Shown: positions 8,541 through 16,131 of the stretch, one piece after another
How positions within the stretch are numbered: the first letter of the stretch is position 1
Layout of the letters: the number at the start of each line of letters is the position of its first letter
NCBI GenBank assembly: GCA_009936795.1
Contig: JAACDM010000665.1
Coordinates: 1 to 33,036 of the forward strand
Length of the DNA: 33,036 nt
Reading direction: 5' to 3'
DNA from: Verrucomicrobiaceae bacterium
GTDB taxonomy: Bacteria; Verrucomicrobiota; Verrucomicrobiia; Verrucomicrobiales; DEV007
Made by a program: the position numbers and the translations under genes
The notes under the pieces: generated by a model
Database searches by the model: none
What the model was told of the DNA's origin: nothing
The model's input: the letters and a program-made list of their open reading frames with translations, nothing else

Positions 8541-8667
8541 GAGCCCAACGGGCTCAACGCAGACTAGCCCAGGGCAACGCCCTGGGAATAGGGTCACAGA
8601 ACAACGGGCAGGCTGAAGGCCTGCTGCATAGAGGTTTCCAAAGAGGTTTCATTTCAATCCCAGACGT
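8541..8667. repeat. REP-like array, tandem unit 2
   Basis: The same three palindromes appear in the same order at 8541-8555, 8568-8586 and 8608-8624, each shifted by 132 bases from unit 1. The ATTTCAATCCCAGACGT tail here is the genuine 3' end of the transposase gene (stop at 8654-8656), so unit 2 overlaps that gene by a few codons. Confidence 0.85.
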
Positions 8668-9114
8668 ATCGCTCATCGTATTCGATGTTGTACTTTTGCA
8701 GTAGCTTCCGAAACTCATCCTGAAAGCTGACCTTCTTGTGATGTTCTTCCTGGTTGTCGATGTATCGGATGAGTTGATCCAGTTGCGACGGGCTACCGAA
8801 AAATTACCGTACCCGTTTTGCCAATAGAACTCGCTGTATTGAGGTCCCTGCTTCTTGATCCAACTGGACGACTCCTTTTTCACGATCTCGAACAGCTTCG
8901 CGATCGTGACGGTGCGCGGGAGCGTTGCAGCGATGTGAACGTGGTCGGCCACACCGCCAACGCGGTAGGCTTGGGATTGTGGTGGTTCGATATCGCGTAT
9001 GATCTCCGCCATGTAGGCGTGGAGTCGCGGGCGAATGCCCGAATCAATCAACGGTCGGCGATCCTTCGTGCTAAACACCATGTGAAGGATGACTTTGTTG
9101 AGGGATTGAGGCAT
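8654..9114 (-). pseudogene. REP-associated tyrosine transposase (RAYT, Y1_Tnp), one-base frameshift
   Basis: IS200-like HUH transposase with MPQSLNKVILHMVFSTKDRR at the start and the HUH motif DHVHIA (His58, His60). It remains in frame up to FYWQNGYGNFSV. One base is missing near 8800: in the neighbouring frame the gene continues SPSQLDQLIRYIDNQEEHHK, then VSFQDEFRKLLQKYNIEYDE and RYVWD-stop at 8654, a normal length of about 153 residues. The probable nucleophile Tyr of IRYIDNQEEHH lies after the shift, so the unrepaired reading frame would be inactive. It is bounded by palindrome arrays in opposite order, the hallmark of RAYT domestication of REP sequences. The single clean indel could also be an assembly error. 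Confidence 0.88.
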
Positions 9115-9138
9115 TGGTTAGTTAGGTGGGCTTATGAA

Positions 9139-9220
9139 GCAGGCCTTCAGCCTGCATTGGTTTGGCTACGCATCCCCAGGGCGTTGCCCTGGGCTAGGAT
9201 GAGACGAGCCCCTTGGGCTC
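9139..9220. repeat. REP-like array, inverted copy upstream of the RAYT gene
   Basis: The three palindrome types seen at 8409-8624 recur in reverse order and orientation: GCAGGCCTTCAGCCTGC (9139-9155), CCCAGGGCGTTGCCCTGGG (9175-9193) and GAGCCCCTTGGGCTC (9206-9220). The transposase gene is therefore bracketed by inverted arrays, forming an element of roughly 8409-9220. Confidence 0.87.
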
Positions 9221-9285
9221 TGATGTTAGAATCCGCCATTTTTCGAATGCCATTCTTTGCTGCCATTTCTCTGCCTGAATCGTCT

Positions 9286-10578
9286 TCATGCCCGCAATTG
9301 CTTCACCACCCCGGAGCTGTCCCCATGACGTTCGACAGAGATTCCCATGCCGTGAAGCATCGTTAGCCAGACGTTGCATAGTGGCGTGTCATTCGGCAGA
9401 ACGAGATGCTGCCCCAGCTTCAGATTCGCTCCACCGCCGGTGAGAAGGGTCGGGCAATTGTCGAGGTAGTGGATCGAGCTGATGTTAGACCCGAAGGCCA
9501 GTGCGGTATGATCGAACAGGCTCGACCCGTCGGATTCTTTGGTCGCCTTGAGTTTGTCGATCAAGCCGGCCAGCAATTCGCTGTGGGTCTTGTCTCGGGT
9601 CTGGCTCGCCTGCTTGCGCTCACCCTGGGAGTAGTGGCTCACGTTGTGAGCGCTCAACGAAATGCCCATGCTTTGCAGGAGCGCCTGGCCGGGCATGCGG
9701 TAGGTCAGCGCCCGGGTGCTGTCAGTCTGTAGGGCGGCGACGATGAGATCGTACATCACCTTGATTTCTTCCCTTCCTTTCAGGCCTGGTTCGGGTTCTG
9801 CAATGGGCGCTTCGGCCTTGGGAATGTCGAGCCAGGTTTCGTCTTCCCCCAGTCGTGTCTCGATGTCACGGATGCCTTGGAAATACTCGTCCAACTTGTC
9901 GGTGTCGGTCTTGGATAGGCCGCGCTGAACGCGTTTGGCTTCGGTGAGGACAGCGTCTAGCACGCTGCGATTCTCAGCGATGGCAGCCTGACGTTGTTCC
10001 AGAGGCAAATCATCGGCAGAGAACAGTTTATGGAAGACCTGAACCGGATCGTTCTGCCCCGCCACCGGTTTGCCACGCTGATCCCAGGCCAGTGATAGTC
10101 CTGGACCATGTCCCGAGGCGTTGCCATCCGTGCTGTTGAGCTGGATCGAGGTGAAGCGAGTGTCCTGACCAAGTTGCTGGGCGACGACCTGATCGGCGGA
10201 AATGCTATTGGCCATGCTCTGGCCGGGCAGGGCAAAGCGATTCGCCCCGCTGAGCCAGAAGGTGCTGCCCCAGTGGGCTTCGTTGCTGTATTGGTTAGAG
10301 CACCCCTGCACCACCGTGAGATCTGACTGGTGACGCACCAGCGGAACGAGGCCTTCGGGGAGGTTGTAATCCGTACCCGGTTGATGGATGTCAGGAAACC
10401 ACGTTTCTTTCGTCACTCCAAAACCGATGCCCATAAATACAGCGCGTTTTGGCGGTGTGCTAGGTGCCGGGGAAGCGGCCGATACGAAACGGCGAAACCC
10501 GATGGATTCTAGCGCGGGTAGCGCCACGAGCGCTCCCGTTCCGCGGAGGAAGTGGCGGCGGTTGAATAAAGATTTCAT
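9286..10578 (-). CDS. DUF1552 family exported protein
   Basis: Intact protein of 430 residues starting MKSLFNRRHFLRGTGALVAL, a Tat-like signal with Arg7-Arg8. Conserved family landmarks include RAVFMGIGFG, DLTVVQGCSN and SNEAHWGSTFWLSGA near the start, then KLDEYFQGIRDIETRL, YDLIVAALQTDSTRALTYR, HTALAFGSNI and the C-terminal LCNVWLTMLHGMGI. Function is unknown; members are found next to DUF1592 cytochrome-like genes, and here the partner lies 890 bases downstream beyond the RAYT element. The start lies 36 bases after the anti-sigma-like gene, consistent with one transcript from the sigma gene. Confidence 0.9.
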   Translation of the reverse strand: MKSLFNRRHFLRGTGALVALPALESIGFRRFVSAASPAPSTPPKRAVFMGIGFGVTKETWFPDIHQPGTDYNLPEGLVPLVRHQSDLTVVQGCSNQYSNEAHWGSTFWLSGANRFALPGQSMANSISADQVVAQQLGQDTRFTSIQLNSTDGNASGHGPGLSLAWDQRGKPVAGQNDPVQVFHKLFSADDLPLEQRQAAIAENRSVLDAVLTEAKRVQRGLSKTDTDKLDEYFQGIRDIETRLGEDETWLDIPKAEAPIAEPEPGLKGREEIKVMYDLIVAALQTDSTRALTYRMPGQALLQSMGISLSAHNVSHYSQGERKQASQTRDKTHSELLAGLIDKLKATKESDGSSLFDHTALAFGSNISSIHYLDNCPTLLTGGGANLKLGQHLVLPNDTPLCNVWLTMLHGMGISVERHGDSSGVVKQLRA

Positions 10579-10614
10579 GGAAGATGGATGAATGAAGTTC
10601 TAGGGGCAGACGGT

Positions 10615-11595
10615 TCACTTCACGATGCGAACCGGTAGTTTCGGACTGCTAGTCACGGTCAATTCCACATCGTCGGCATAGTAGTTCCCCAGTGCGATTG
10701 GCGTGTTGCTTTCCATGCCCACGCCGGCGCCCAGGGTGATCAGCGCCACCGTGGCTTCGGGTTCCAGCAGGCAGACTGCCGAGATTTCTCCGGATGTTTC
10801 CCCGGGCTCGAGCCGGACCACTTTCTTGCCGGCCGTAATGACATCGGCTAGCACATGGGGCCAGCCCTCGGCGATGATGTCTGGGTCGGCTTCGAACAAG
10901 TAGATGCGAAGAGTCGCCCGGAGTTTCGGAAACGCTTCATCGATTGAGGAGGGCTTCCGCTCAAACGTTGCGGAAAGCTCGAGGGTCTGCCGGGCATTCG
11001 AATCGCTCGCTTGCCACTGGTGACGCAGGGCAGCCAGGTCGATGAATTGAAACGCGTTACAGGCAGAGGCTCCACCTTTGGGAACTCCCTTCACATTGCC
11101 GGTCTCCATAAAGCGCAGTCGCCTGTTGCCATCCGACTCTTCAACCACCTCGACCGGATCCCCGCTCCATTCGCCGAACCGGGAGGAGAAACCCCTCACA
11201 ATGAGGCCTGGTAGGAGGGAGTCAAAGGTGCCGTGGGCGACGTTCAAGGAGGACACTTCTGCCCTCGGCTTGCCAATCGCCCAAGCGGCGCCAATGCCTA
11301 GCAGGCCCACGAACGCTCCGGCTACAATCGCGGCCGCAAGTTGCTGCGGCCAACAAGCAAAGGAGCGGATGGGCTTGTTCTTCTCCATCGATGCCACGCC
11401 AACCTTCGGATCATCCCCGAGGCCGAGCGCGAGCACTTCATCCGCGAGGGCGCCGTGGACCTGGCCGGCCTGAAGGTAGCGTGCACGAATCCCGGCGTCG
11501 GCCACGATTCGTGAAGAGAGTGCCTCGGCCTCTTCGGCATTCGTTTGCCCGTCGAGGTGTTTCTGAATAAGGGAATCCCAGTCCATGGTGTCCAT
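10615..11595 (-). CDS. Membrane anti-sigma-factor-like protein
   Basis: Protein of 326 residues. The N-terminal 60 residues (WDSLIQKHLDGQTNAEEAEA, RARYLQAGQVHGALAD) resemble the cytoplasmic sigma-binding part of FecR-like regulators in this phylum. A single transmembrane segment spans about residues 84-108 (QQLAAAIVAGAFVGLLGIGA). The remaining 220 residues form a beta-rich exported domain without an obvious FecR or LamG signature. Its ATG directly abuts the TAA of the ECF sigma gene, so the two are almost certainly coupled. The likely role is to hold the sigma factor at the membrane until an external cue arrives; this is inferred from position and topology. Confidence 0.72.
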   Translation of the reverse strand: MDTMDWDSLIQKHLDGQTNAEEAEALSSRIVADAGIRARYLQAGQVHGALADEVLALGLGDDPKVGVASMEKNKPIRSFACWPQQLAAAIVAGAFVGLLGIGAAWAIGKPRAEVSSLNVAHGTFDSLLPGLIVRGFSSRFGEWSGDPVEVVEESDGNRRLRFMETGNVKGVPKGGASACNAFQFIDLAALRHQWQASDSNARQTLELSATFERKPSSIDEAFPKLRATLRIYLFEADPDIIAEGWPHVLADVITAGKKVVRLEPGETSGEISAVCLLEPEATVALITLGAGVGMESNTPIALGNYYADDVELTVTSSPKLPVRIVK

Positions 11596-12126
11596 TTAGG
11601 CGAGTTCCTTTCTCATCTGGCTTTCGATGCAGGTTTGGAGGTCGGCCCGAATGCGTTGGATCGCCTTGTAGATCGCTTCGATGGTCCGGCCCTCTTGTTC
11701 GGAGAGCCACTGTGGGCTGCGGCCGTCATGGTAATAGCCCCGAATGAGCCGGCGCTGATTTTCGGGCAGTTTGCCCAGGCAGGTGGTGAGATGCCGCTCG
11801 ATCGCTGCCACGAATCCCGGATCCTGTTCCATTTCCTCCTGGAGCACCTCCATGGCCTTCTCAGTGAGCTGCGCCCGCCGCTGCTGGCGGGCCAGGAAGC
11901 GCCGCGTTTCGATCCGCGCAAACCCCATTGCCCAGTGGAGGAACGGGCGCTCCGGATCGTAGGAATCGAACTGCCGCCAGAGGGCAACCGCCGTTTCCTG
12001 CACGATCTCCCGCGCATCGGCCCGGTTGGGGACAAGAACGAGAGTGGAGCGCAACATCACCGGCTCACTCTCGAGGAGGAGGCGGGTAAAACGCTCGTGA
12101 GCGTCGTTCTGGTCGGTCAGGGACAT
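11596..12126 (-). CDS. ECF sigma factor of the Rhodopirellula/Verrucomicrobium type
   Basis: The protein from Met at 12126 has 176 residues. Region 2 is visible as FTRLLLESEPVMLRSTLVLV, NRADAREIVQETAVALWRQF and PFLHWAMGFARIETRRFLAR. Region 4 has LTTCLGKLPENQRRLIRGYY, then SPQWLSEQEGRTIEAIYKAI and QRIRADLQTCIE. An in-frame ATG at 12201 would add 25 residues without family resemblance, so the shorter form is preferred; neither has a strong ribosome site. It leads a minus-strand series with an anti-sigma-like gene, a DUF1552 gene and, after a RAYT insertion, a DUF1592 gene, which are its likely targets. The upstream DNA carries a divergent sulfatase relic. Confidence 0.87.
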   Translation of the reverse strand: MSLTDQNDAHERFTRLLLESEPVMLRSTLVLVPNRADAREIVQETAVALWRQFDSYDPERPFLHWAMGFARIETRRFLARQQRRAQLTEKAMEVLQEEMEQDPGFVAAIERHLTTCLGKLPENQRRLIRGYYHDGRSPQWLSEQEGRTIEAIYKAIQRIRADLQTCIESQMRKELA

Positions 12127-12224
12127 TGGCGAAACGATCGAATCTACTACAGGTCCACGCCAGGCGAGATTTATGGACAAATAAGTCGGATTTTTGCTCA
12201 TCCCAGCGGTGGTACGGAAGCGCG

Positions 12225-12347
12225 ATGCGTTTGCTTCGGCCTACGGTATCGACAGCATTTGCCGTTGATTACATCCAGAACTCAAACATCGTCATCATCA
12301 GGGCTGATGATCTCGGCTAAAGAGATGGCGGTTGCTATGGAGCCTGA
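12225..12347 (+). pseudogene. Sulfatase 5' relic with in-frame stops
   Basis: From ATG 12225 the frame gives MRLLRPTVSTAFAVDYIQ and then NSNIVIIRADDLG before TAA at 12318-12320. Reading on in the same frame gives RDGGCYGA, then TGA at 12345. Compared with the sulfatase consensus ADDLGYGDVGCYGA, the sequence is ADDLG-stop-RDGGCYGA, so point changes (TAT to TAA, GGA to AGA, GTC to GGC) account for the decay without any indel. Nothing beyond this point is recognisable as sulfatase. It is divergent from the sigma gene and lies within its probable promoter region. Confidence 0.7.
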
Positions 12348-12419
12348 TCAAATGCAGCCAAGCCTTCGAGTGGAGAGTCACGGCTGAGGTGAAGAGCGAA
12401 TGAACTTGGAATAACAATG

Positions 12420-12569
12420 ATGCGAAAAATCACAGATTTGGTCTTGTTCCTGAAGCTTAGCTCTCTGTTAGCGAGTTTGAGTCATGGCCAGGACGAGAGC
12501 CTTGATCCAAAGAAGGCTGATCGCCCAGTCAATGATCGCAGTTCGATCGGCCCAGCCCAACACAACTGA
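12420..12569 (+). other. Small ORF with signal-peptide-like start, possible sulfatase leader relic
   Basis: The 49-residue frame starts MRKITDLVLFLKLSSLLASL and continues SHGQDESLDPKKADRP before losing any recognisable pattern. The first 24 residues look like a Sec leader, and ADRP is the kind of linker that precedes the PNI(V/I) start of mature sulfatases. It sits between a clear sulfatase relic and an intact sulfatase in the same orientation, so it may be another leader remnant. It could also be chance or a small exported peptide. Confidence 0.3.
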
Positions 12570-12611
12570 GTTACAATTCCAGCAAACACAATCCCCTAAC
12601 AAGCACCTACA

Positions 12612-14120
12612 ATGATTCTACGCCTGCTGACATTACTCCTCCTGCCGCACCTGGTCATGGCGGCCGACAAGCCAAACATCATCATCGTCCTGGCTGACGA
12701 CATGGGCATCGGCGACCTGACACCTGGCAATCCCGACTGCAAGATCAAGACCCCACACCTGCAAACGATGGCCGACGAAGGCATCCACTTCTTGGACGCC
12801 CACAGTACCAGCGCCGTCTGCACTCCTACCCGCTACGGTCTGCTCACCGGCCGTTACAATTGGCGTTCCGTCAAAGCTCGCGGCGTCCTCAGCGGTACCA
12901 GCCCTCACCTGATCCCAGCGGATCGGCCAACGATCGCGCACATGTTGCGCAAGGCCGGCTACACCACCCAGATGATCGGTAAGTGGCACCTCGGCTGGGA
13001 CTGGCACAAGGACGGTGAGAAGATCGACTTCACCAAGCCAGTCAACAACGGACCAGACATCAATGGGTTCGACGGCTACTACGGTCACTGCGGCTCCCTC
13101 GACATGCCGCCCTACGTCTGGGTCGATACTGGCAAGTGCACCGCTGTCCCTGACCGCGAGGAAGGCGTCACAAAGAAGCAAGATCCCTACGGTTGGTACC
13201 GCAAAGGTCCCATCAGTCCCGACTTCAAAATCGACGACGTGCTCCCTCACCTTTTCGCCAAGTCGGTGGCGTATATCAACGAGAAAGCTCCCGCTGCCAA
13301 GGAGGGCAAGCCCTTCTTCCTCTATCTGCCGCTGCCCGCGCCGCATACCCCGATCGTTCCGGTGCCTCCCTTCAAGGACGCTAGCGGCATCAATTCCTAC
13401 GCGGACTTTGTCATGCAGTGCGATCATCACATGGGTCAGCTTTTCACCGCGCTGAAGGAGAACAGCATCGACGAGAACACCCTCGTCGTCTTCACCACCG
13501 ACAACGGCTGTTCACCCGAAGGCAACTTCAAGGTCCTCAAAGAGCACAGTCACGATCCCAGCGGCGGCTTCCGTGGCCACAAGGCCGACATCTACGAAGG
13601 CGGTCACCGCGTCCCCTTCATCGTTCGTTGGCCCAAGGGCATCAAGGCCGGCCAGAAGACCAGTGCCATCGCCTGCCACACCGATCTCTATCCTACCATG
13701 GAAGCCATCACTGGTCAGATACGCCAGGATGTCGGCGGCGAAGACGGCTACAACCTCGTCCCAGTCTTCAACGGCGAGTCCACGACCACTGGCCGCAATA
13801 CCCTCATCAGCCACTCGATCAGCGGCCACTTCGCCATCCGTCAAGGCGACTGGAAGCTCTGCCTGTCCGCTGGCAGTGGCGGCTGGAGCGCCCCCCGCGA
13901 AAGAGATGCCCAGAAACGAGGCCTACCATCCATGCAGCTCTTCAACCTCGCCGAGGACAAAGCCGAGCAGAAGAACCTGGTCGAGACGCACCCCGAACGT
14001 GCTCAAGAACTCCTCAAGATCCTGCAGTCGGAAGTCGACAACGGTCGTTGCACCCCCGGGAGCAAGATCCCCAACGACCGCAAGGTCACCTTCCTCCCCA
14101 AGGGCGTGACGATCGAGTGA
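12612..14120 (+). CDS. Type I (formylglycine-dependent) sulfatase, exported
   Basis: Protein of 502 residues with a short signal peptide (MILRLLTLLLLPHLVMA). The mature protein starts ADKPNIIIVLADDMGIGD, with Asp29-Asp30 as metal ligands. The formylglycine motif CTPTRYGLLTGR starts at Cys70, so activation needs a formylglycine-generating enzyme; none is in the window. IGKWHLGW, FTTDNGCSPEG and the C-terminal FNLAEDKAEQKNL region are all present, and the length is normal. It should hydrolyse sulfate esters, probably on a carbohydrate, in the periplasm; the substrate cannot be told. No clear Shine-Dalgarno is visible. It is surrounded by sulfatase relics on both sides. Confidence 0.93.
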   Translation: MILRLLTLLLLPHLVMAADKPNIIIVLADDMGIGDLTPGNPDCKIKTPHLQTMADEGIHFLDAHSTSAVCTPTRYGLLTGRYNWRSVKARGVLSGTSPHLIPADRPTIAHMLRKAGYTTQMIGKWHLGWDWHKDGEKIDFTKPVNNGPDINGFDGYYGHCGSLDMPPYVWVDTGKCTAVPDREEGVTKKQDPYGWYRKGPISPDFKIDDVLPHLFAKSVAYINEKAPAAKEGKPFFLYLPLPAPHTPIVPVPPFKDASGINSYADFVMQCDHHMGQLFTALKENSIDENTLVVFTTDNGCSPEGNFKVLKEHSHDPSGGFRGHKADIYEGGHRVPFIVRWPKGIKAGQKTSAIACHTDLYPTMEAITGQIRQDVGGEDGYNLVPVFNGESTTTGRNTLISHSISGHFAIRQGDWKLCLSAGSGGWSAPRERDAQKRGLPSMQLFNLAEDKAEQKNLVETHPERAQELLKILQSEVDNGRCTPGSKIPNDRKVTFLPKGVTIE

Positions 14121-14260
14121 AGGCATAAAGGTAATGCTTATCACCATCCGATACGGAACACACGTTGGACGTCCTTGAAGAAATCTAACGAAACCTGTTT
14201 TAATTGAGTCATTTCCTGGTGTCGTCGATCCCGAACGATACAGGCCGACACGTTTCACGG

Positions 14261-14496
14261 ATGCCTAACATGCTTACAATTGAACGTATTCTTTGCCTTC
14301 TTCTGACTCTGGCAGCAATTTCCAACGCAGCAGCTCAGAACCCCAAAACCTCATCCTAGCCAACGATCACGGCTGGGCAGACACCGCGCTGTACGAGACG
14401 CCGAACATACAGCGGCTCGCCGCCCGAGGAATGACGTTTTCCAGTGCGTATGCTAGTCCGATCTGCTCACCAACGCGGGCCAGCATCATGACGGGC
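14261..14496 (+). pseudogene. Sulfatase 5' relic with frameshift
   Basis: ATGs at 14261 and 14270 lead a signal peptide ([20 protein letters not shown]), then AAQNPKTSS and a TAG. In the neighbouring frame the sulfatase sequence resumes: [50 protein letters not shown], which includes a CSPTR formylglycine motif. A small deletion around 14335-14350 explains the break. Homology stops after MTG near 14496 and the DNA turns into an antisense DUF1592 relic, so three quarters of the gene is missing. Confidence 0.82.
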
Positions 14497-14720
14497 TCGC
14501 TCAGCGCACCGGCCAGTTCCAGACAGACTGCGGTAAAGCCAGCTTCCTTGAGCGACGGACAGAGCCGCACTCGGCATGGACGATTTTCCCCAGCGAGGTC
14601 GGCAAGGCGGACGTTGACGGTGTTCTCGGGTTCGACGACGCGGAAGACTTTTGTATCCTGGCCTGCAGCGGCTCAGCGTTTGAACCATTCGTCGATCGCA
14701 CTTTGTCCGAGTTTTCTTTC
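14497..14720 (-). pseudogene. DUF1592-family internal fragment with in-frame stop
   Basis: Read on the minus strand from 14720, the frame gives [13 protein letters not shown], a [23 protein letters not shown], then [14 protein letters not shown]. The intact DUF1592 protein at 5688-8393 has KLGRSAINEMLERQ and DARVFRVEPETTVNV at the matching place, so this is a fragment from the region after DUF1587. Both ends are missing and one in-frame stop is present. It lies just downstream of a beta-propeller and a DUF1552 gene on the same strand, so it may be what remains of that locus's DUF1592 partner. Confidence 0.68.
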
Positions 14721-14772
14721 TGACCGGACTCGTTGTCGATCATGGGTGTGCTGGCCCGCGCGTCAATCCTGA

Positions 14773-16059
14773 TCACTTCGCCTTTCCCAGCGAGTACAAA
14801 CGCGATTGGGTGCGCAAATACATGACGCCACCGGCGATGGCTGGAGTCGCGAAGGTCTTTTCACAGAGATCCACCCTGCCCAGCTCTTCAAACTCCCTGC
14901 TGGCCGCGAGGACGACAACTTCGCCGCGCTTGCTGATGCCGTAGATACGCCGATCGATCCAGAGGGGAGAACTGTAGCAACTGCGGCCAACCCGCTCCCG
15001 CCAATGCACTTCGCCGGTCGACGCCTCAAGGCAAGTGACTATGCCTCCGTCCGTCCACAAGAAGAGGAGGTCATCTTTGACCACGAAGCTGGGAACCAAG
15101 GGCACGCTTTTAGTGACATCGTAAACGAGCTCGCCCTTCGCACCGCCGGCCTTATTGGGACGGACCGCGACGAGACGTTGCCCGGACAGACCCTGACCGA
15201 AACTGCCGAGAACGAGGTCATCATGCAGCTGCGGGGAGCTGACCGTGCGGTCATCCCAGAGTTGGTCGATCTCCCAACTGATCTGGCCACTTTTTAGGTC
15301 GACCGCTGTGATACCGTGAGCCGTGCTGGTGAAGATGGCTTCCGCTCGATCACCGATTCGCCGGATACAGGGCGTCGCATAACCAGCCAGCTCGGACTTT
15401 CGATCGATCTTCCAGCGCGTCTTGCCGGTTGTTCGTTCGAGCGCAATCAGAAAGCTCTTCCCCGGATCCCAATCTGTATCCTCGGGAAGGTAGAAGGAGA
15501 AGCGCTTGGGATTCATCTGGTCGTTCGCTAGCAGAACCAACCCGTCAGCGATGATCGGCGAACTGGCCGAGCCGTGCAATCCTCGGAATGGGCCGAGGTC
15601 CCGACGCCACTTTTCTTTCCCGTCCAGGCCGAGGGCGATCATGAGAACCTGTTTCGGCGTTGACCAGACGACGATCACTCCGTCCTGATCGACACAGGGG
15701 GTGGCGGAGGCGAAGTCGTTGTCACGGTGCAGGTAGAAATCGTCAAAGGTGTAGTCGCGGCGCCACTGAACGCGACCGCTGTCCGCATCGATGCAGAGAA
15801 TGCTGCGGCGCTTCTTCTCGGGGTCATCCCCGGTGAGAAAGATCTGGCTGCCCCACAATACCGGTGAACTGCTCCCCTTAACCGGAAGGTCGATCTTCCA
15901 GTTGTAGTCGCTATCTGTCCAGGTGACGGGGATTCCGGTCGCCTTACTGATGCCCGAACCATTCGGTCCGCGAAAGCGCGTCCATTCCTGAGCTTCGGAA
16001 TCGGCGCACCATAGAACCTGAACCAGGATCAGTAGGGAAAGTACGGGCACTGTGCGCAT
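14773..16059 (-). CDS. Exported PQQ-like (BamB-type) beta-propeller protein
   Basis: From Met at 16059 the protein has 428 residues and a signal peptide (MRTVPVLSLLILVQVLWC, cleaved near SEAQ). The mature part starts EWTRFRGPNGSGIS, common in planctomycete/verrucomicrobial PQQ-repeat proteins. Repeats show blade signatures: SSPVLWGSQIFLTGDD, LCIDADSGRVQWRRD, ALGLDGKEKWRRDLGPF, TAVDLKSGQISWEID, TCLEASTGEVHWRERVG. No enzyme signature is visible and such proteins often act as scaffolds or bind unknown ligands. It follows the DUF1552 gene on the same strand after about 70 bases. A longer form starting at 16095 adds 12 residues without family support. Confidence 0.85.
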   Translation of the reverse strand: MRTVPVLSLLILVQVLWCADSEAQEWTRFRGPNGSGISKATGIPVTWTDSDYNWKIDLPVKGSSSPVLWGSQIFLTGDDPEKKRRSILCIDADSGRVQWRRDYTFDDFYLHRDNDFASATPCVDQDGVIVVWSTPKQVLMIALGLDGKEKWRRDLGPFRGLHGSASSPIIADGLVLLANDQMNPKRFSFYLPEDTDWDPGKSFLIALERTTGKTRWKIDRKSELAGYATPCIRRIGDRAEAIFTSTAHGITAVDLKSGQISWEIDQLWDDRTVSSPQLHDDLVLGSFGQGLSGQRLVAVRPNKAGGAKGELVYDVTKSVPLVPSFVVKDDLLFLWTDGGIVTCLEASTGEVHWRERVGRSCYSSPLWIDRRIYGISKRGEVVVLAASREFEELGRVDLCEKTFATPAIAGGVMYLRTQSRLYSLGKAK

Positions 16060-16131
16060 GCCGGCGACCCTACGCCTAAAAGGGGCGCTGCTCAACGCGG
16101 TGGGGTTGGAAGTATGCTGTCCGGCCTAACG

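Noticed and set aside
8409-8667. CRISPR-like or satellite tandem repeat
   Set aside because: Only two units of about 132 bases exist, made of different palindromes, with no spacers and no cas genes; RAYT association explains them.
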